From Aeromonas bivalvium (GTDB lineage Bacteria > Pseudomonadota > Gammaproteobacteria > Enterobacterales > Aeromonadaceae): a stretch of 53,352 nt of DNA. A program made the translations under genes and the position numbers. Each line of letters opens with the position of its first letter. Position 1 is the stretch's first letter. The notes below the pieces were generated by a model. It was not told the origin of the DNA. It ran no database searches and was given only the letters and a program-made list of their open reading frames with translations. Below, piece by piece: positions 45,191 to 53,352 of this stretch. Location: positions 71,250 to 124,601 of the forward strand of contig NZ_CDBT01000004.1 of NCBI RefSeq assembly GCF_000819765.1, written 5' to 3'.

Positions 45191-45860
45191 TCTGCTAGGC
45201 GCCCTGCTGGTGGGATTGGCCGGGGCCGGCCACTGCATCGGCATGTGCGGCGGCGTTTCCGCCGCTCTCTCCATGGCCATTCCGCCAGCAAGGCAACACT
45301 TCTGGGGACGCCTTGGCTACCTCCTGTACTACAACCTGGGGCGGATCTTGAGTTACGTACTGGCCGGCGCCCTGGTGGGGGGGCTGCTGGCCACCACGGG
45401 AGAACTGGGAGCGGGCAAGCACGCCATCGCTGGCCTTCGCCTCCTCGCGGCCCTGCTGATGATAGCCCTGGGCCTCTATCTGGCCGGCTGGTGGCAGGGA
45501 ATATTGCTGCTGGAGCGGCTGGGGGCCAGAGTCTGGCCCCATATCCAGCCCCTGGCAGGCAAGTGCCTGCCTCTCGACGCGCCCTGGCAGGCCCTCCCCT
45601 TTGGCATGGTGTGGGGCTGGCTTCCCTGCGGGCTGGTCTACTCCATGCTGACCTGGAGCGCGGCGGCGGGCTCGGCCGGCAAGGGGGCCCTCATCATGCT
45701 TTGCTTTGGTCTCGGCACCCTTCCGACCCTGTTTGCCCTCGGCGGTCTGGCCGACAGACTGCGTTACTGGCTCACCCTGCGCAGCCTGCGTCTGGCGGGG
45801 GCTCTGCTGCTGATTGTTTACGGTCTGCATACCCTGGTGGTGGGATTAGCATCCCTTTGA
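45174..45860 (+). CDS. DsbD_2/TauE-like membrane protein linked to cbb3 genes
   Basis: A 228-residue polytopic protein with about six helices. The start motif GAGHCIGMCGG and later WLPCGLVYS are typical of the 'cytochrome c biogenesis transmembrane' (DsbD_2) group often annotated as sulfite exporter TauE/SafE. In many gamma-proteobacteria it lies beside ccoS and fnr, so a part in copper handling or cbb3 maturation is plausible, but no activity is shown. The ATG at 45174 lies inside the end of ccoS, indicating cotranscription. Confidence 0.85.
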   Translation: MIGNLDLLGALLVGLAGAGHCIGMCGGVSAALSMAIPPARQHFWGRLGYLLYYNLGRILSYVLAGALVGGLLATTGELGAGKHAIAGLRLLAALLMIALGLYLAGWWQGILLLERLGARVWPHIQPLAGKCLPLDAPWQALPFGMVWGWLPCGLVYSMLTWSAAAGSAGKGALIMLCFGLGTLPTLFALGGLADRLRYWLTLRSLRLAGALLLIVYGLHTLVVGLASL

Positions 45861-45898
45861 AACCCTATCCAAAACGGATGGGTTGATGGTAGACTTGT

Positions 45899-45912
45899 TT
45901 GATATAAATCAA
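45899..45912 (+). promoter_or_regulatory. FNR box in front of fnr
   Basis: TTGATATAAATCAA is a perfect FNR site (TTGAT-N4-ATCAA). It lies only 17 bp before the fnr ATG, at or downstream of the likely transcription start, which is the position for autorepression rather than activation. Confidence 0.88.
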
Positions 45913-45929
45913 TTATTCCAAATGAGCCT

Positions 45930-46682
45930 ATGATCCCGGACAAGAAACCTGGCAGACGTATTCAGAGCGGTGGCTGTGCAATTCATTGCCAGGATTGCAG
46001 CATCAGCCAGCTCTGCATCCCCTTCAGCCTCAATGACAGCGAGCTGGATCAGCTCGACAGCATCATAGAGCGCAAGAAGCCGATCCAGAAAGGCGAAGAG
46101 CTGTTCAAGGCGGGCGATGAGTTGAAATCCCTCTACGCCATCCGTTCCGGCACCATCAAGTCTTATACCATCACCGAACAGGGTGACGAGCAGATCACCG
46201 CCTTCCACCTGGCTGGCGATCTGGTCGGCTTCGATGCCATCAACAAGCACAGCCACCCCTCCTTCGCCCAGGCGCTGGAGACCGCCATGGTGTGCGAGAT
46301 CCCGTTCGATGTGCTCGACGAGCTCTCCGGCAAGATGCCCAAGTTGCGCCAGCAGATCATGCGGCTGATGAGCAACGAGATCATGGGGGATCAGGAGATG
46401 ATCCTGCTGCTTTCCAAGAAGAATGCCGAGGAACGTCTGGCCGCATTTCTCAGCAACCTCTCCCAGCGGTTCAGCGATCGCGGCTTCTCCGCCAAGGAGT
46501 TCCGTCTCTCCATGACCCGGGGCGACATAGGCAACTATCTGGGGCTCACCGTCGAGACCATCAGCCGTCTGCTGGGTCGCTTCCAGAAATCGGGCCTCAT
46601 CGGGGTCAAGGGCAAATACATTACCGTGCTCGATCAGGCTGCCCTCTCCGCCATGGCCGGCATCACCCGTCCCTGCGCCTGA
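45930..46682 (+). CDS. fnr: Oxygen-responsive global regulator FNR
   Basis: A CRP-family transcription factor that senses oxygen with a [4Fe-4S] cluster and switches genes for anaerobic and micro-aerobic growth. 250 residues, as in E. coli. Cluster cysteines Cys20, Cys23, Cys29 and Cys122 are all present. The sensor beta-barrel is at about 45-140, the dimer helix at about 140-175 and the HTH at about 195-225, with the recognition helix TVETISR (E-x-x-S-R) that reads FNR boxes. The ribosome-binding site is weak. Its place after the cbb3 genes suits its role. Confidence 0.97.
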   Translation: MIPDKKPGRRIQSGGCAIHCQDCSISQLCIPFSLNDSELDQLDSIIERKKPIQKGEELFKAGDELKSLYAIRSGTIKSYTITEQGDEQITAFHLAGDLVGFDAINKHSHPSFAQALETAMVCEIPFDVLDELSGKMPKLRQQIMRLMSNEIMGDQEMILLLSKKNAEERLAAFLSNLSQRFSDRGFSAKEFRLSMTRGDIGNYLGLTVETISRLLGRFQKSGLIGVKGKYITVLDQAALSAMAGITRPCA

Positions 46683-46810
46683 CACCTCCCTCCGGGGCCG
46701 GATCCCTTGCCCAATAATTTGATCCGGCCCACGTCATTCCCTCTGCTCCTGCGCTAAGCTGTAAAGGCTAAAGGCCTGTCATCATTGGTCTTTTGTCCAA
46801 GGAGGAGCAC

Positions 46811-47758
46811 ATGGTCAACTACCGAAAAATCCTGGTGGTCATTAACCCGGAGCAAGAGCGCCAAATCGCCCTCGAGCGTGCAGTCAAGGTGGCCGAGCTG
46901 GAAACAGACGCAGTGCTTACCCTGTTGCTCACCATCTACGACTTCTCGTACGAGATGACCGCCATGCTCTCGAGCGACGAGCGGGACGAGATGCGCGCCG
47001 GCGTCATCAGCCAGCGCCGGGAGTGGCTGGACGAGATCCTCACCCCCTATCGTGCCAGGGGCATGCAGTGCGAGGTCAAGGTCGTCTGGCACAGCCGTCC
47101 CTTCGAGTCCGTCATTCAGGAGGTGATCAACGGCAAGCATGATCTGGTGGTCAAGGCGACCCACCATCACAACTTCCTGCAGACCTTCATCTTCACCCCC
47201 ACGGATTGGCACCTGCTGCGAAAATGCCCCTGCCCCGTCTTGCTGGTCAAGGAAGGGCACTGGCAGCGCGGTGGCAATATCATCGCCGCCATCAACTGCT
47301 CGAGCGACGACAAGGAGCAGCAAGGGCTCAACGATCGCATCACGGAGGAGGGGCTGGGGGTGGCCGATCTGCTCGGTGCCAGCCTCTATCTGGTCAATAC
47401 CTTCCCGGGCACACCGGTCAATGTGGCCATCGAGTTGCCCGAGTTTGATCCCCACGCCTACAACGAGGCGATCCGCAAGCATCATGAATCCCTGCTGCTC
47501 AGCCATGCCGAGCGCTACCAGATCAATCCGCTCTGGACCCGGGTTGCCGAAGGCCTGCCGGAGGAGGTGTTGCCGGATCTGGCCGACGAGCTCAAGGCAA
47601 GCCTGATGATCATGGGCAGCGTCGGGCGCACCGGGCTCTCAGCCGCCCTGCTTGGCAACACGGCCGAGCAGGTGATAGACCGCCTGCCCTGCGACATCCT
47701 GATCCTCAAACCGGCCGACTATCAGTGTCCCGTCGAGGCCAAGTCGACGGAACCGTAA
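46811..47758 (+). CDS. uspE: Universal stress protein UspE
   Basis: A tandem universal stress protein (two Usp domains, about 1-150 and 155-305) of 315 residues, close to E. coli UspE (316), which shares the segment IYDFSYEMT. The second domain ends with MGSVGRTGLSAALLGNTAEQVIDRLPCDILILKP, the usual Usp nucleotide-binding pattern. The chosen ATG has AAGGAGGAG before it; the ATG-free upstream frame is not in homologues. It follows fnr, the same neighbour as in E. coli. A long-loop hairpin without T run lies between them (46695-46730). Confidence 0.93.
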   Translation: MVNYRKILVVINPEQERQIALERAVKVAELETDAVLTLLLTIYDFSYEMTAMLSSDERDEMRAGVISQRREWLDEILTPYRARGMQCEVKVVWHSRPFESVIQEVINGKHDLVVKATHHHNFLQTFIFTPTDWHLLRKCPCPVLLVKEGHWQRGGNIIAAINCSSDDKEQQGLNDRITEEGLGVADLLGASLYLVNTFPGTPVNVAIELPEFDPHAYNEAIRKHHESLLLSHAERYQINPLWTRVAEGLPEEVLPDLADELKASLMIMGSVGRTGLSAALLGNTAEQVIDRLPCDILILKPADYQCPVEAKSTEP

Positions 47759-47765
47759 CGGCGCC

Positions 47766-47816
47766 TTGCCCTCCCCCGGGACATGGCTATAATAAGCCGC
47801 TTATTTTTGTCCCGGG
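47766..47816 (+). promoter_or_regulatory. ttcA promoter flanked by inverted repeat
   Basis: TTGCCC (47766-47771), a 16-bp spacer and TATAAT (47788-47793) lie 32 bp before the ttcA start. The perfect inverted repeat CCCGGGACA (47775-47783) and TGTCCCGGG (47808-47816) brackets the -10. It may act as an operator, or as the terminator of uspE. Confidence 0.55.
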
Positions 47817-47825
47817 TTTGAGGTC

Positions 47826-48734
47826 ATGGTGCAAGAGCTGAACGCCAAAGAAAAATACAGTTTCAACAAGCTGCAAAAGCGCCTTCGGCGCAACGTAGGT
47901 CAGGCCATCGCCGACTTCAACATGATTGAAGAGGGTGACAAGGTGATGGTCTGCCTCTCCGGTGGCAAGGACAGCTACGGTATGCTCGACATACTGCTGA
48001 GCCTGCAGGCCAGTGCCCCCATCCACTTCGATCTCATCGCCGTCAACCTGGATCAGAAGCAGCCGGGCTTCCCCGAGCACGTCTTGCCCGCCTACCTGAG
48101 CGAGCTGGGTGTTCCCTTCGAGGTCGTCGAGGAGGATACCTATGCCATCGTCAAGGAGAAGGTCCCCGAAGGCAAGACCACCTGCGCCCTCTGCTCACGG
48201 CTGCGTCGCGGCATCCTCTACCGCCGCGCCCAGGAGCTGGGTTGCACCAAGATAGCCCTTGGCCATCACAGGGACGACATCCTCGAGACCCTGTTCCTCA
48301 ACATGTTCTATGGCGGCAAGCTCAAATCCATGCCCCCCAAGCTGGTGAGCGACGATGGCAAGAACGTGGTGATCCGCCCGCTCGCCTACTGCAAGGAGAA
48401 GGATCTGGCCCGCTATGCCGAGGTCAAGGCCTTCCCCATCATCCCCTGCAACCTTTGCGGCTCTCAGGAGAACCTGCAGCGCAAGGCCATCAAGCAGATG
48501 ATGCAGGACTGGGATCGCCGCTTCCCGGGCCGTATCGAAACCATGTTCACCGCCATTCAGGACGTGGTGCCGAGCCACCTGCTCGATCACCAGCTGTTCG
48601 ATTTCAAGAGCATCAACCGGGATTCCGGTATCATTGACGGTGGCGACAAGGCGTTCGATCCCCCCGAGCTGCCAAAAGCCCCCCTGCTCGACATCGACGA
48701 GATGGACATGCTGGACGTGATCGAAGTGCGCTGA
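47826..48734 (+). CDS. ttcA: tRNA 2-thiocytidine synthetase TtcA
   Basis: Adds sulfur to C32 of certain tRNAs using ATP and an iron-sulfur cluster. 302 residues. The PP-loop SGGKDS is at 45-50, and conserved cysteine pairs are CALC (120-123) and CNLC (208-211), with Cys-containing cluster ligands among them. Sequence is typical throughout ([17 protein letters not shown]). Conserved near fnr and uspE in enterobacteria too. Confidence 0.96.
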   Translation: MVQELNAKEKYSFNKLQKRLRRNVGQAIADFNMIEEGDKVMVCLSGGKDSYGMLDILLSLQASAPIHFDLIAVNLDQKQPGFPEHVLPAYLSELGVPFEVVEEDTYAIVKEKVPEGKTTCALCSRLRRGILYRRAQELGCTKIALGHHRDDILETLFLNMFYGGKLKSMPPKLVSDDGKNVVIRPLAYCKEKDLARYAEVKAFPIIPCNLCGSQENLQRKAIKQMMQDWDRRFPGRIETMFTAIQDVVPSHLLDHQLFDFKSINRDSGIIDGGDKAFDPPELPKAPLLDIDEMDMLDVIEVR

Positions 48735-48750
48735 TGACGCCTTCGCCATG

Positions 48751-48778
48751 AAAAAGGAGCGCGCTGCGCTCCTTTTTT
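48751..48778. terminator. Bidirectional terminator after ttcA
   Basis: AGGAGCGC pairs with GCGCTCCT around a GCT loop, with A5 before and T6 after. It sits between converging ttcA and the DUF2987 gene and can work in both directions. Confidence 0.9.
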
Positions 48779-48810
48779 GATCTGGCACCCGCCGGGCTGG
48801 CGAGCAGGGT

Positions 48811-49482
48811 TCACCCCTTGTGCAGCCAGGGGGTCAGGCGCACCAGTCGCCCCGCCACCACCAGGCTCCCCCCCTCGAAGTCGGCCAGCTGCTGATTGTC
48901 GATGGTCAGGCTGCCCCCTTGCCAGGGCAGTGTCAGCTGCTGCGCCCCCTTGCGCAGGTAGGCATGACCGGACGCAGGCGTGAGGGAGAGCCGCACTCCG
49001 GCCTGGCCCGGGAGAAAATGCTTGCCTATCATGCCCGCCATCTTGTCGAGCAGGGCCTGCATCTCTCCCTGGGCCCCCAGCAGATCCGACACCGTCACCG
49101 CCCCATCCTCAGCTTGCGCGAGCTCGGCCATCACCTGCACCGAGAGATCGCAACGGCCATGGCGGTCCGCCATCTCCAGCAGCACCTTGCCCTTGTCCAG
49201 ATAGACCTGCTCGTCAAAGGGCAGGATCAGCCCTCCATCCTCGGCCACGACGGCGGGCCTGTCCCGGTTGTCGCTGTGAATGCGCGCCGACTGGGCCAGA
49301 CACGGCTCCCCCTTCTCGGGATCCATCAGATAGAAGCCGAGTCGGGCCCGGCCGAAATCGCCCTTCGCCTGGGTTTTCATGTGTCCGTAGAAGGTGCCGT
49401 AATCCAGAGCAAGGGGCTGCGCCATCAGGGCCCCCGGCAGCAGGGCGCCGGCCAGGATCAGGGGTTTGTACCAGAGCGTCAT
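48811..49482 (-). CDS. Exported DUF2987 family protein
   Basis: A 223-residue periplasmic protein of unknown function. A signal peptide (about 1-21, ending LPGALMA) is followed by the LDYGTFYGHMKTQAKGDFGRARLGFYL segment that resembles DUF2987 of Vibrio and Aeromonas. Two cysteines (CLAQ, GRCDLS) could form a disulfide. AAGGATG before the ATG overlaps the stop of the upstream membrane-protein gene, 9 bp away, so the two form an operon. Confidence 0.75.
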   Translation of the reverse strand: MTLWYKPLILAGALLPGALMAQPLALDYGTFYGHMKTQAKGDFGRARLGFYLMDPEKGEPCLAQSARIHSDNRDRPAVVAEDGGLILPFDEQVYLDKGKVLLEMADRHGRCDLSVQVMAELAQAEDGAVTVSDLLGAQGEMQALLDKMAGMIGKHFLPGQAGVRLSLTPASGHAYLRKGAQQLTLPWQGGSLTIDNQQLADFEGGSLVVAGRLVRLTPWLHKG

Positions 49483-49491
49483 GTCACATCC

Positions 49492-50229
49492 TTATGCATT
49501 GAAATGATCCGGTGTCGCCGGCCCTTCGCTGACCTCCACCGCGATGCCGCACAGATCCCGATAGAGGATCCCCTTGCAGTTGAAGTAGAGGGGGGCAACC
49601 CAGATCAGCCCCAGCCCCATGGGGATCATGGCCAGCAGGCAGAGCCCCAGCAGTATGCCGTGCAGCAGCACCAGGGAGGGCCAGCCCCGGGCAAAGACCC
49701 GCAGCGAGACCAGGATGGCCTGGGCCGGGCTCAGGCCCCGCTCCAGCACCAGGGGCACGGTAAACACCAGCCCCATGCCCACCAGGGCGGAGGGGATGAA
49801 GGCGAGCACCACGGGCAGGCCCAACAGGGCGAACAGGGGACCAAACAGGCTGGTCAGCAGGCTGCCGAGCAGGCTCAGGGTCCCCAGGCGCAGGAAGTGG
49901 CGGAAGAAATCAAAGACCTGACTGGCCCGGGCCCGCAGCCCGATGGCCTGGGCCAGCCCCAGCATGTCCAGGGCCGAACTCATGGGGGCCATGGCCACCG
50001 TCAGCAACAGGCTGACGAACATGGCGCTGTCCACCCCCTCCTCGCTGCTGAGCAAGGGAGCGAGCAGCACATTGCTGAGCAGGATCCAGATCGCCATGAC
50101 CCCCATGATGGCAAACAACAGGCCGAAGCCGTTGCTGCGCGTCTGTTGCCAGCTCTCCTGCAAGATGGCCCTTACATCGAGCCGATACCCCTTGCTCAGG
50201 GACTCCTCGAGGGAGCCGCCTATCCGCAT
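49492..50229 (-). CDS. Hypothetical polytopic membrane protein
   Basis: 245 residues with about six hydrophobic segments after a charged N-terminus. It resembles the YciC/UPF0259 type in overall shape, but I cannot confirm the family. ATG at 50229 is the likely start; an in-frame GTG 12 bases upstream is possible, and neither has a strong ribosome-binding site. A TATAAT on the minus strand (50285-50290) lies about 55 bp upstream. It is cotranscribed with the exported DUF2987 gene downstream; the pair may work at the envelope. Confidence 0.75.
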   Translation of the reverse strand: MRIGGSLEESLSKGYRLDVRAILQESWQQTRSNGFGLLFAIMGVMAIWILLSNVLLAPLLSSEEGVDSAMFVSLLLTVAMAPMSSALDMLGLAQAIGLRARASQVFDFFRHFLRLGTLSLLGSLLTSLFGPLFALLGLPVVLAFIPSALVGMGLVFTVPLVLERGLSPAQAILVSLRVFARGWPSLVLLHGILLGLCLLAMIPMGLGLIWVAPLYFNCKGILYRDLCGIAVEVSEGPATPDHFNA

Positions 50230-50790
50230 TCTGTTGCTCACTAAATTGCCCACGCCCAGGTGAAAGAGAAATAACAAGGGGCGTATTATAGCGGTTCGAG
50301 GGGGGAAACCCAGTCTTTTTGCCTGGGGCCAATAGGGTAAAAAGTCTTTAAATTCATGGCATGGCGACCAAAAGGATCCCGAATTCTGCGCACAGGCGCC
50401 GGGCTCAGGCCCCAGGCTGTATGGCTGCCCGTCCCGCAGGCACCGCTCTTCTGCGCGCCATCACCCCATGCTTTCCCCCGAGGCAAGCGATGAGCCATGG
50501 CAACCCCGGCAGTGAGGGCCATCGCCGCTGGCCGGCAAGTCCGGTGCGCCCAGGGGCTTGATTGACCCCACGTCTTGCCCCGACCGCACCAATGTGGGGC
50601 TCAAGCTGAGATCGTTTTCACACTTTCGTCACCTGGGCATGGATCTTGGGGGCCCTTGCGCCTATGGTTCACGGCATACGCAACCGGTTGCGTAACCGGT
50701 TGCTCATCATGTCATCGGCCAGGATGAAGTGGCTGCATCCCCCGTCAGCGGGATCCAGCTCCCTTCGCCGAAGCGCCAGGAGAGAGAAGT
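50230..50790. other. Long control region upstream of rbs operon
   Basis: About 560 bp without a supportable gene. The left end holds the promoter of the minus-strand membrane protein. The stretch 50330-50640 shows nothing I can assign; frames through it look like shadows. The right end carries the palindromic operator for the rbs genes. Confidence 0.6.
50677..50703 (+). promoter_or_regulatory. Tandem palindromic operator for rbs genes (LacI-type)
   Basis: TACGCAACCGGTTGCGTA (50677-50694) is a perfect 18-bp palindrome. A second, overlapping element with the same core (AACCGGTT, 50694-50701) is centred 12 bp downstream. CG-centred palindromes of this size are typical of LacI-family repressors such as RbsR, but the core differs from the E. 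coli RbsR site, which is centred on AAACGTTT. The regulator gene is not in the window. Confidence 0.7.
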
Positions 50791-51210
50791 ATGAAACGAG
50801 GCAAGCTGCTCAACGCCCCCCTGAGTGCCCTGGTGGCACGGATGGGCCACACCGACGAGATCACCGTCTGCGACGCGGGCCTGCCCATCCCGGCCGGCCC
50901 CGAGCGCATCGATCTCGCCCTGATGGCGGGCACGCCGAGCCTTGCCACCGTGTTGACCGCCCTGCTCACCGAGCTGGTGGTGGAGAAGGTGATCATGGCA
51001 AGCGAAATAAAACTGATCAGCCCCGATGCCCATCAGGCGCTGGTGGCGCAGATTGAGGCCCATGCAGCGGCACAGGGCAAGCCCATCGCCATCGAATACT
51101 GCCTGCACGAGGCGTTCAAGGCCCGCACCCACCAGAGCAAGGCCATAGTGCGCAGCGGCGAGGTGACCCCCTACGCCAACCTCATTCTCTGCGCCGGTGT
51201 GGCGTTCTAA
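50791..51210 (+). CDS. rbsD: D-ribose pyranase RbsD
   Basis: Interconverts beta-pyranose and beta-furanose forms of ribose for uptake and phosphorylation. 139 residues, the family length. Catalytic His20 lies in the [17 protein letters not shown] segment, and the C-terminal [14 protein letters not shown] motif is present. AGGAG precedes the ATG. First gene of the ribose operon; rbsA follows after 19 bp. Confidence 0.97.
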   Translation: MKRGKLLNAPLSALVARMGHTDEITVCDAGLPIPAGPERIDLALMAGTPSLATVLTALLTELVVEKVIMASEIKLISPDAHQALVAQIEAHAAAQGKPIAIEYCLHEAFKARTHQSKAIVRSGEVTPYANLILCAGVAF

Positions 51211-51229
51211 GCCTTCAAGGAAGCTGCCA

Positions 51230-52795
51230 ATGAGCACAACCTCCTCACCCATGCCGCCCCTTGCCGGGGGCGCCAATACGCTCCCCTCGCCCATTCTCTC
51301 GCTCACCGGGATCGTCAAGACCTTCCCCGGGGTGCGCGCCCTCGACGAAGCGGGCCTCAAGGTCTATCCGGGCCAGGTGATGGCCCTGCTCGGCGAAAAC
51401 GGCGCTGGCAAATCCACCCTGATGAAGGTGCTGACCGGCATCTATCAGGCCGACAGCGGCACCATCAGCTATCGCGGTCAGCCGGTGCACTTCAAGGGTC
51501 CCCGCGACTCCCAGGATCAGGGGATCAGCATCATCCACCAGGAGCTGAACCTGCTGCCCGAGCTCTCCATTGCCGCCAACATCTTTCTCGGCCGCGAGCC
51601 GCGCACCCGCTTTGGCAGCATAGATCACAAGCAGCTGCGCGAGCGGGCAAGCACCCTGCTGGCACGCCTCGGCGTCAAACACGGCCCGGATACCCGGCTC
51701 GGGGACTTGTCGATTGGCGAGCAGCAGATGGTGGAGATCGCCAAGGCGCTGTCGTTCGATGCCAACGTCATCATCATGGACGAGCCCACCGATGCGCTGA
51801 CCGACACAGAGACAGAGCAGCTCTTCACCGTCATTCGCGAACTGCGCGAGCAGGGCTGCGGCATCGTCTACATCTCCCACCGCTTGAAGGAGATCTTCGA
51901 GATCTGCGATCGGGTCACAGTGCTGCGGGACGGCAAGTGGATTGGCGAGCAGGCGGTGAGGGATCTGGATGAAGACAGGATCATCGAGATGATGGTGGGC
52001 CGCCGGCTGGAGGAGCAGTACCCGCGCCTGGCCCGCGAGCTCGGCCCAATCAGCCTGCAGGTGAAAGAGCTGGCCGGCCCCGGCGTGCGCGGGGTGAGCT
52101 TCTCCCTGCGTCAGGGGGAAATTCTCGGCTTCAGCGGCCTGATGGGATCCGGCCGCACCGAGCTGATGAAGCTCATCTACGGCGCCAGCCCCATCAACAG
52201 CGGCGCTGTCGAGGTCGATGGCAAGGTACTGGTGCCGCGCACCCCGGCCGACGGTCTGGCCGCGGGCATCGCCTATATCTCCGAGGATCGCAAGGGAGAT
52301 GGCCTGGTGCTGGAGCTCTCGGTGCGCGAAAACATGAGCCTGTGCGCCCTCGGCGAGTTCATCCGTGGCGGCAAGATTGACGGCCAGGCCGAGCGCCAGG
52401 CGGTGGGGGATTATGTGCGTCTGTTCAACATCAAGACCCCGAGTCAGGATCAGCTCATCAAGCTGCTCTCCGGCGGCAACCAGCAGAAGGTGGCCATCGC
52501 CAAGGGGCTGTTGACCCGGCCCAAGGTGCTGATCCTGGACGAGCCGACCCGCGGCGTCGACGTCGGCGCCAAGAAGGAGATCTACCAGCTCATCAACCAG
52601 TTCAAGAAGGAGGGGATGAGCATCATCCTGGTCTCCTCCGAGATGCCGGAAGTGCTCGGCATGAGTGACCGCATCCTGGTGATGCACGAAGGGCGCATCA
52701 GCGCCGAGTTCAATACCCGGGACGCCAATCAGGAGAAACTGATGGCGGCGGCCGTGGGTAAACAGTGGCAAGCAGAGCAAGAGGCAGCACAATGA
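51230..52795 (+). CDS. rbsA: Ribose ABC transporter ATP-binding protein RbsA
   Basis: Energises ribose import with RbsC and a periplasmic binding protein. 521 residues with two fused ABC domains. The first has Walker [10 protein letters not shown], signature LSIGEQQ and Walker [12 protein letters not shown]. The second has the degenerate Walker [11 protein letters not shown] usual for this family, signature LSGGNQQK and [14 protein letters not shown] at 51230 has AAGGAA at normal spacing; the first 20 residues are an extension over E. coli RbsA (501). Its stop overlaps rbsC (ATGA). Confidence 0.97.
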   Translation: MSTTSSPMPPLAGGANTLPSPILSLTGIVKTFPGVRALDEAGLKVYPGQVMALLGENGAGKSTLMKVLTGIYQADSGTISYRGQPVHFKGPRDSQDQGISIIHQELNLLPELSIAANIFLGREPRTRFGSIDHKQLRERASTLLARLGVKHGPDTRLGDLSIGEQQMVEIAKALSFDANVIIMDEPTDALTDTETEQLFTVIRELREQGCGIVYISHRLKEIFEICDRVTVLRDGKWIGEQAVRDLDEDRIIEMMVGRRLEEQYPRLARELGPISLQVKELAGPGVRGVSFSLRQGEILGFSGLMGSGRTELMKLIYGASPINSGAVEVDGKVLVPRTPADGLAAGIAYISEDRKGDGLVLELSVRENMSLCALGEFIRGGKIDGQAERQAVGDYVRLFNIKTPSQDQLIKLLSGGNQQKVAIAKGLLTRPKVLILDEPTRGVDVGAKKEIYQLINQFKKEGMSIILVSSEMPEVLGMSDRILVMHEGRISAEFNTRDANQEKLMAAAVGKQWQAEQEAAQ

Positions 52796-53352
52796 CAACC
52801 CAAACCCTTCCCCGCCGCGGCGTCATGAGCAAGGCATGGTGGATCGAGAACAAGTCCCTGGTGGCCCTGCTGGTGCTGATCGGCGTGGTCTCCTTCCTGA
52901 GTCCCAACTTCTTCACCGCCGACAACCTGCTCAACATACTGCGCCAGACCTCGGTCAACGCCATCATGGCGGTGGGCATGACGCTCGTTATTCTGACGGC
53001 CGGCATCGATCTGTCGGTGGGCTCCGTGCTGGCCCTGTGCGGCGCCCTGGCCGCCACCATGGTGGCCATGGAGCTGCCCATCGCTCTGGTGATCCCGCTC
53101 ACCCTGGGGGCCGGCGCCCTGCTCGGCGGCATCAGCGGCCTCATCATCGCCAAGGGCAAGGTGCAGGCCTTCATCGCCACCCTGGTGACCATGACCGCCC
53201 TGCGCGGCGTCACCATGGTCTACACCGAGGGGCGCCCCATCTCCACCGGTTTTAGCGAGGGCTCCGATCACTTCGCCTGGCTCGGTACCGGCTACCTGCT
53301 GGGTCTGCCGGTCCCTATCTGGCTGATGGCCATCGTCTTCCTGCTGGCCTGG
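52792..53352 (+). CDS. rbsC: Ribose ABC transporter permease RbsC (cut by window end)
   Basis: Membrane channel of the ribose importer. The frame starts with ATG inside the stop of rbsA (ATGA) and stays open to the last base: 187 residues of an expected 320 or so. It shows several membrane helices and conserved segments such as [21 protein letters not shown] and [10 protein letters not shown]. The rest of the operon (rbsB, rbsK, rbsR) would lie outside the window. Confidence 0.95.
   Translation, partial: MTTQTLPRRGVMSKAWWIENKSLVALLVLIGVVSFLSPNFFTADNLLNILRQTSVNAIMAVGMTLVILTAGIDLSVGSVLALCGALAATMVAMELPIALVIPLTLGAGALLGGISGLIIAKGKVQAFIATLVTMTALRGVTMVYTEGRPISTGFSEGSDHFAWLGTGYLLGLPVPIWLMAIVFLLAW

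Noticed and set aside
46695..46730. Hairpin between fnr and uspE (GGGCCGGATC with GATCCGGCCC)
   Set aside because: Ten paired bases but a 16-base loop and no T run, so I do not call it a terminator; it may still affect mRNA stability.

Overview
The window looks like chromosomal DNA of a GC-rich gammaproteobacterium, most likely Aeromonas. That guess rests on gene order and on how close the proteins are to Vibrio and Enterobacteriaceae families; no rRNA or other marker is present. Almost everything is core metabolism or cell maintenance, with two small accessory patches.

Layout. 0-1.7 kb: a tyrosine recombinase and a small ribbon-helix-helix-like gene bounded by 15-bp direct repeats. 1.8-7.3 kb (minus): rsmF, then letB (seven MCE domains) and two half-size LetA/PqiA proteins. 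7.4-10.9 kb (plus): methylcitrate cycle operon prpBCD. 11.1 kb: SOS gene yebG with a LexA box. 11.4-15.3 kb: accessory interval with a second tyrosine recombinase, a SpoIIAA-like protein, a DUF3892 protein, an unknown ORF and a phage-type DUF3693 protein, partly lower in GC. 15.3-18.2 kb: lonH-type protease, fabA (FabR operator) and rmf. 18.3-26.3 kb (minus): a GlyGly-CTERM DUF3466 protein, uup, a glutaredoxin-like protein, rlmKL, zapC and pyrD. 26.3-37.8 kb (minus): giant NAD-glutamate dehydrogenase, DUF2835, pepN, prc, proQ and msrC. 37.8-45.9 kb: a divergent membrane-anchored protein with a Met/Cys motif, then ccoNOQP, fixH, ccoI, ccoS and a DsbD_2/TauE-like membrane protein. 45.9-48.7 kb: fnr with a perfect FNR box, uspE and ttcA. 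48.8-50.2 kb (minus): a membrane protein and a DUF2987 exported protein. 50.8 kb to the end: rbsD, rbsA and a truncated rbsC behind a palindromic LacI-type operator.

How the genes work together. The 38-49 kb block is a micro-aerobic respiration module: cbb3 oxidase, its copper P-type ATPase and assembly factors, and the oxygen sensor FNR. letAB acts in lipid transport across the envelope. prpBCD burns propionyl-CoA. lonH-fabA-rmf and pyrD-zapC-rlmKL-uup keep gene order known from E. coli.

No CRISPR array, rRNA, tRNA or intact transposon was seen. The least explained parts are the recombinase-linked repeats near 1.3-1.6 kb, with partial copies near 13.1 and 13.8 kb, and the interval between yebG and the lonH-type gene. 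Neither is convincingly a large new system.
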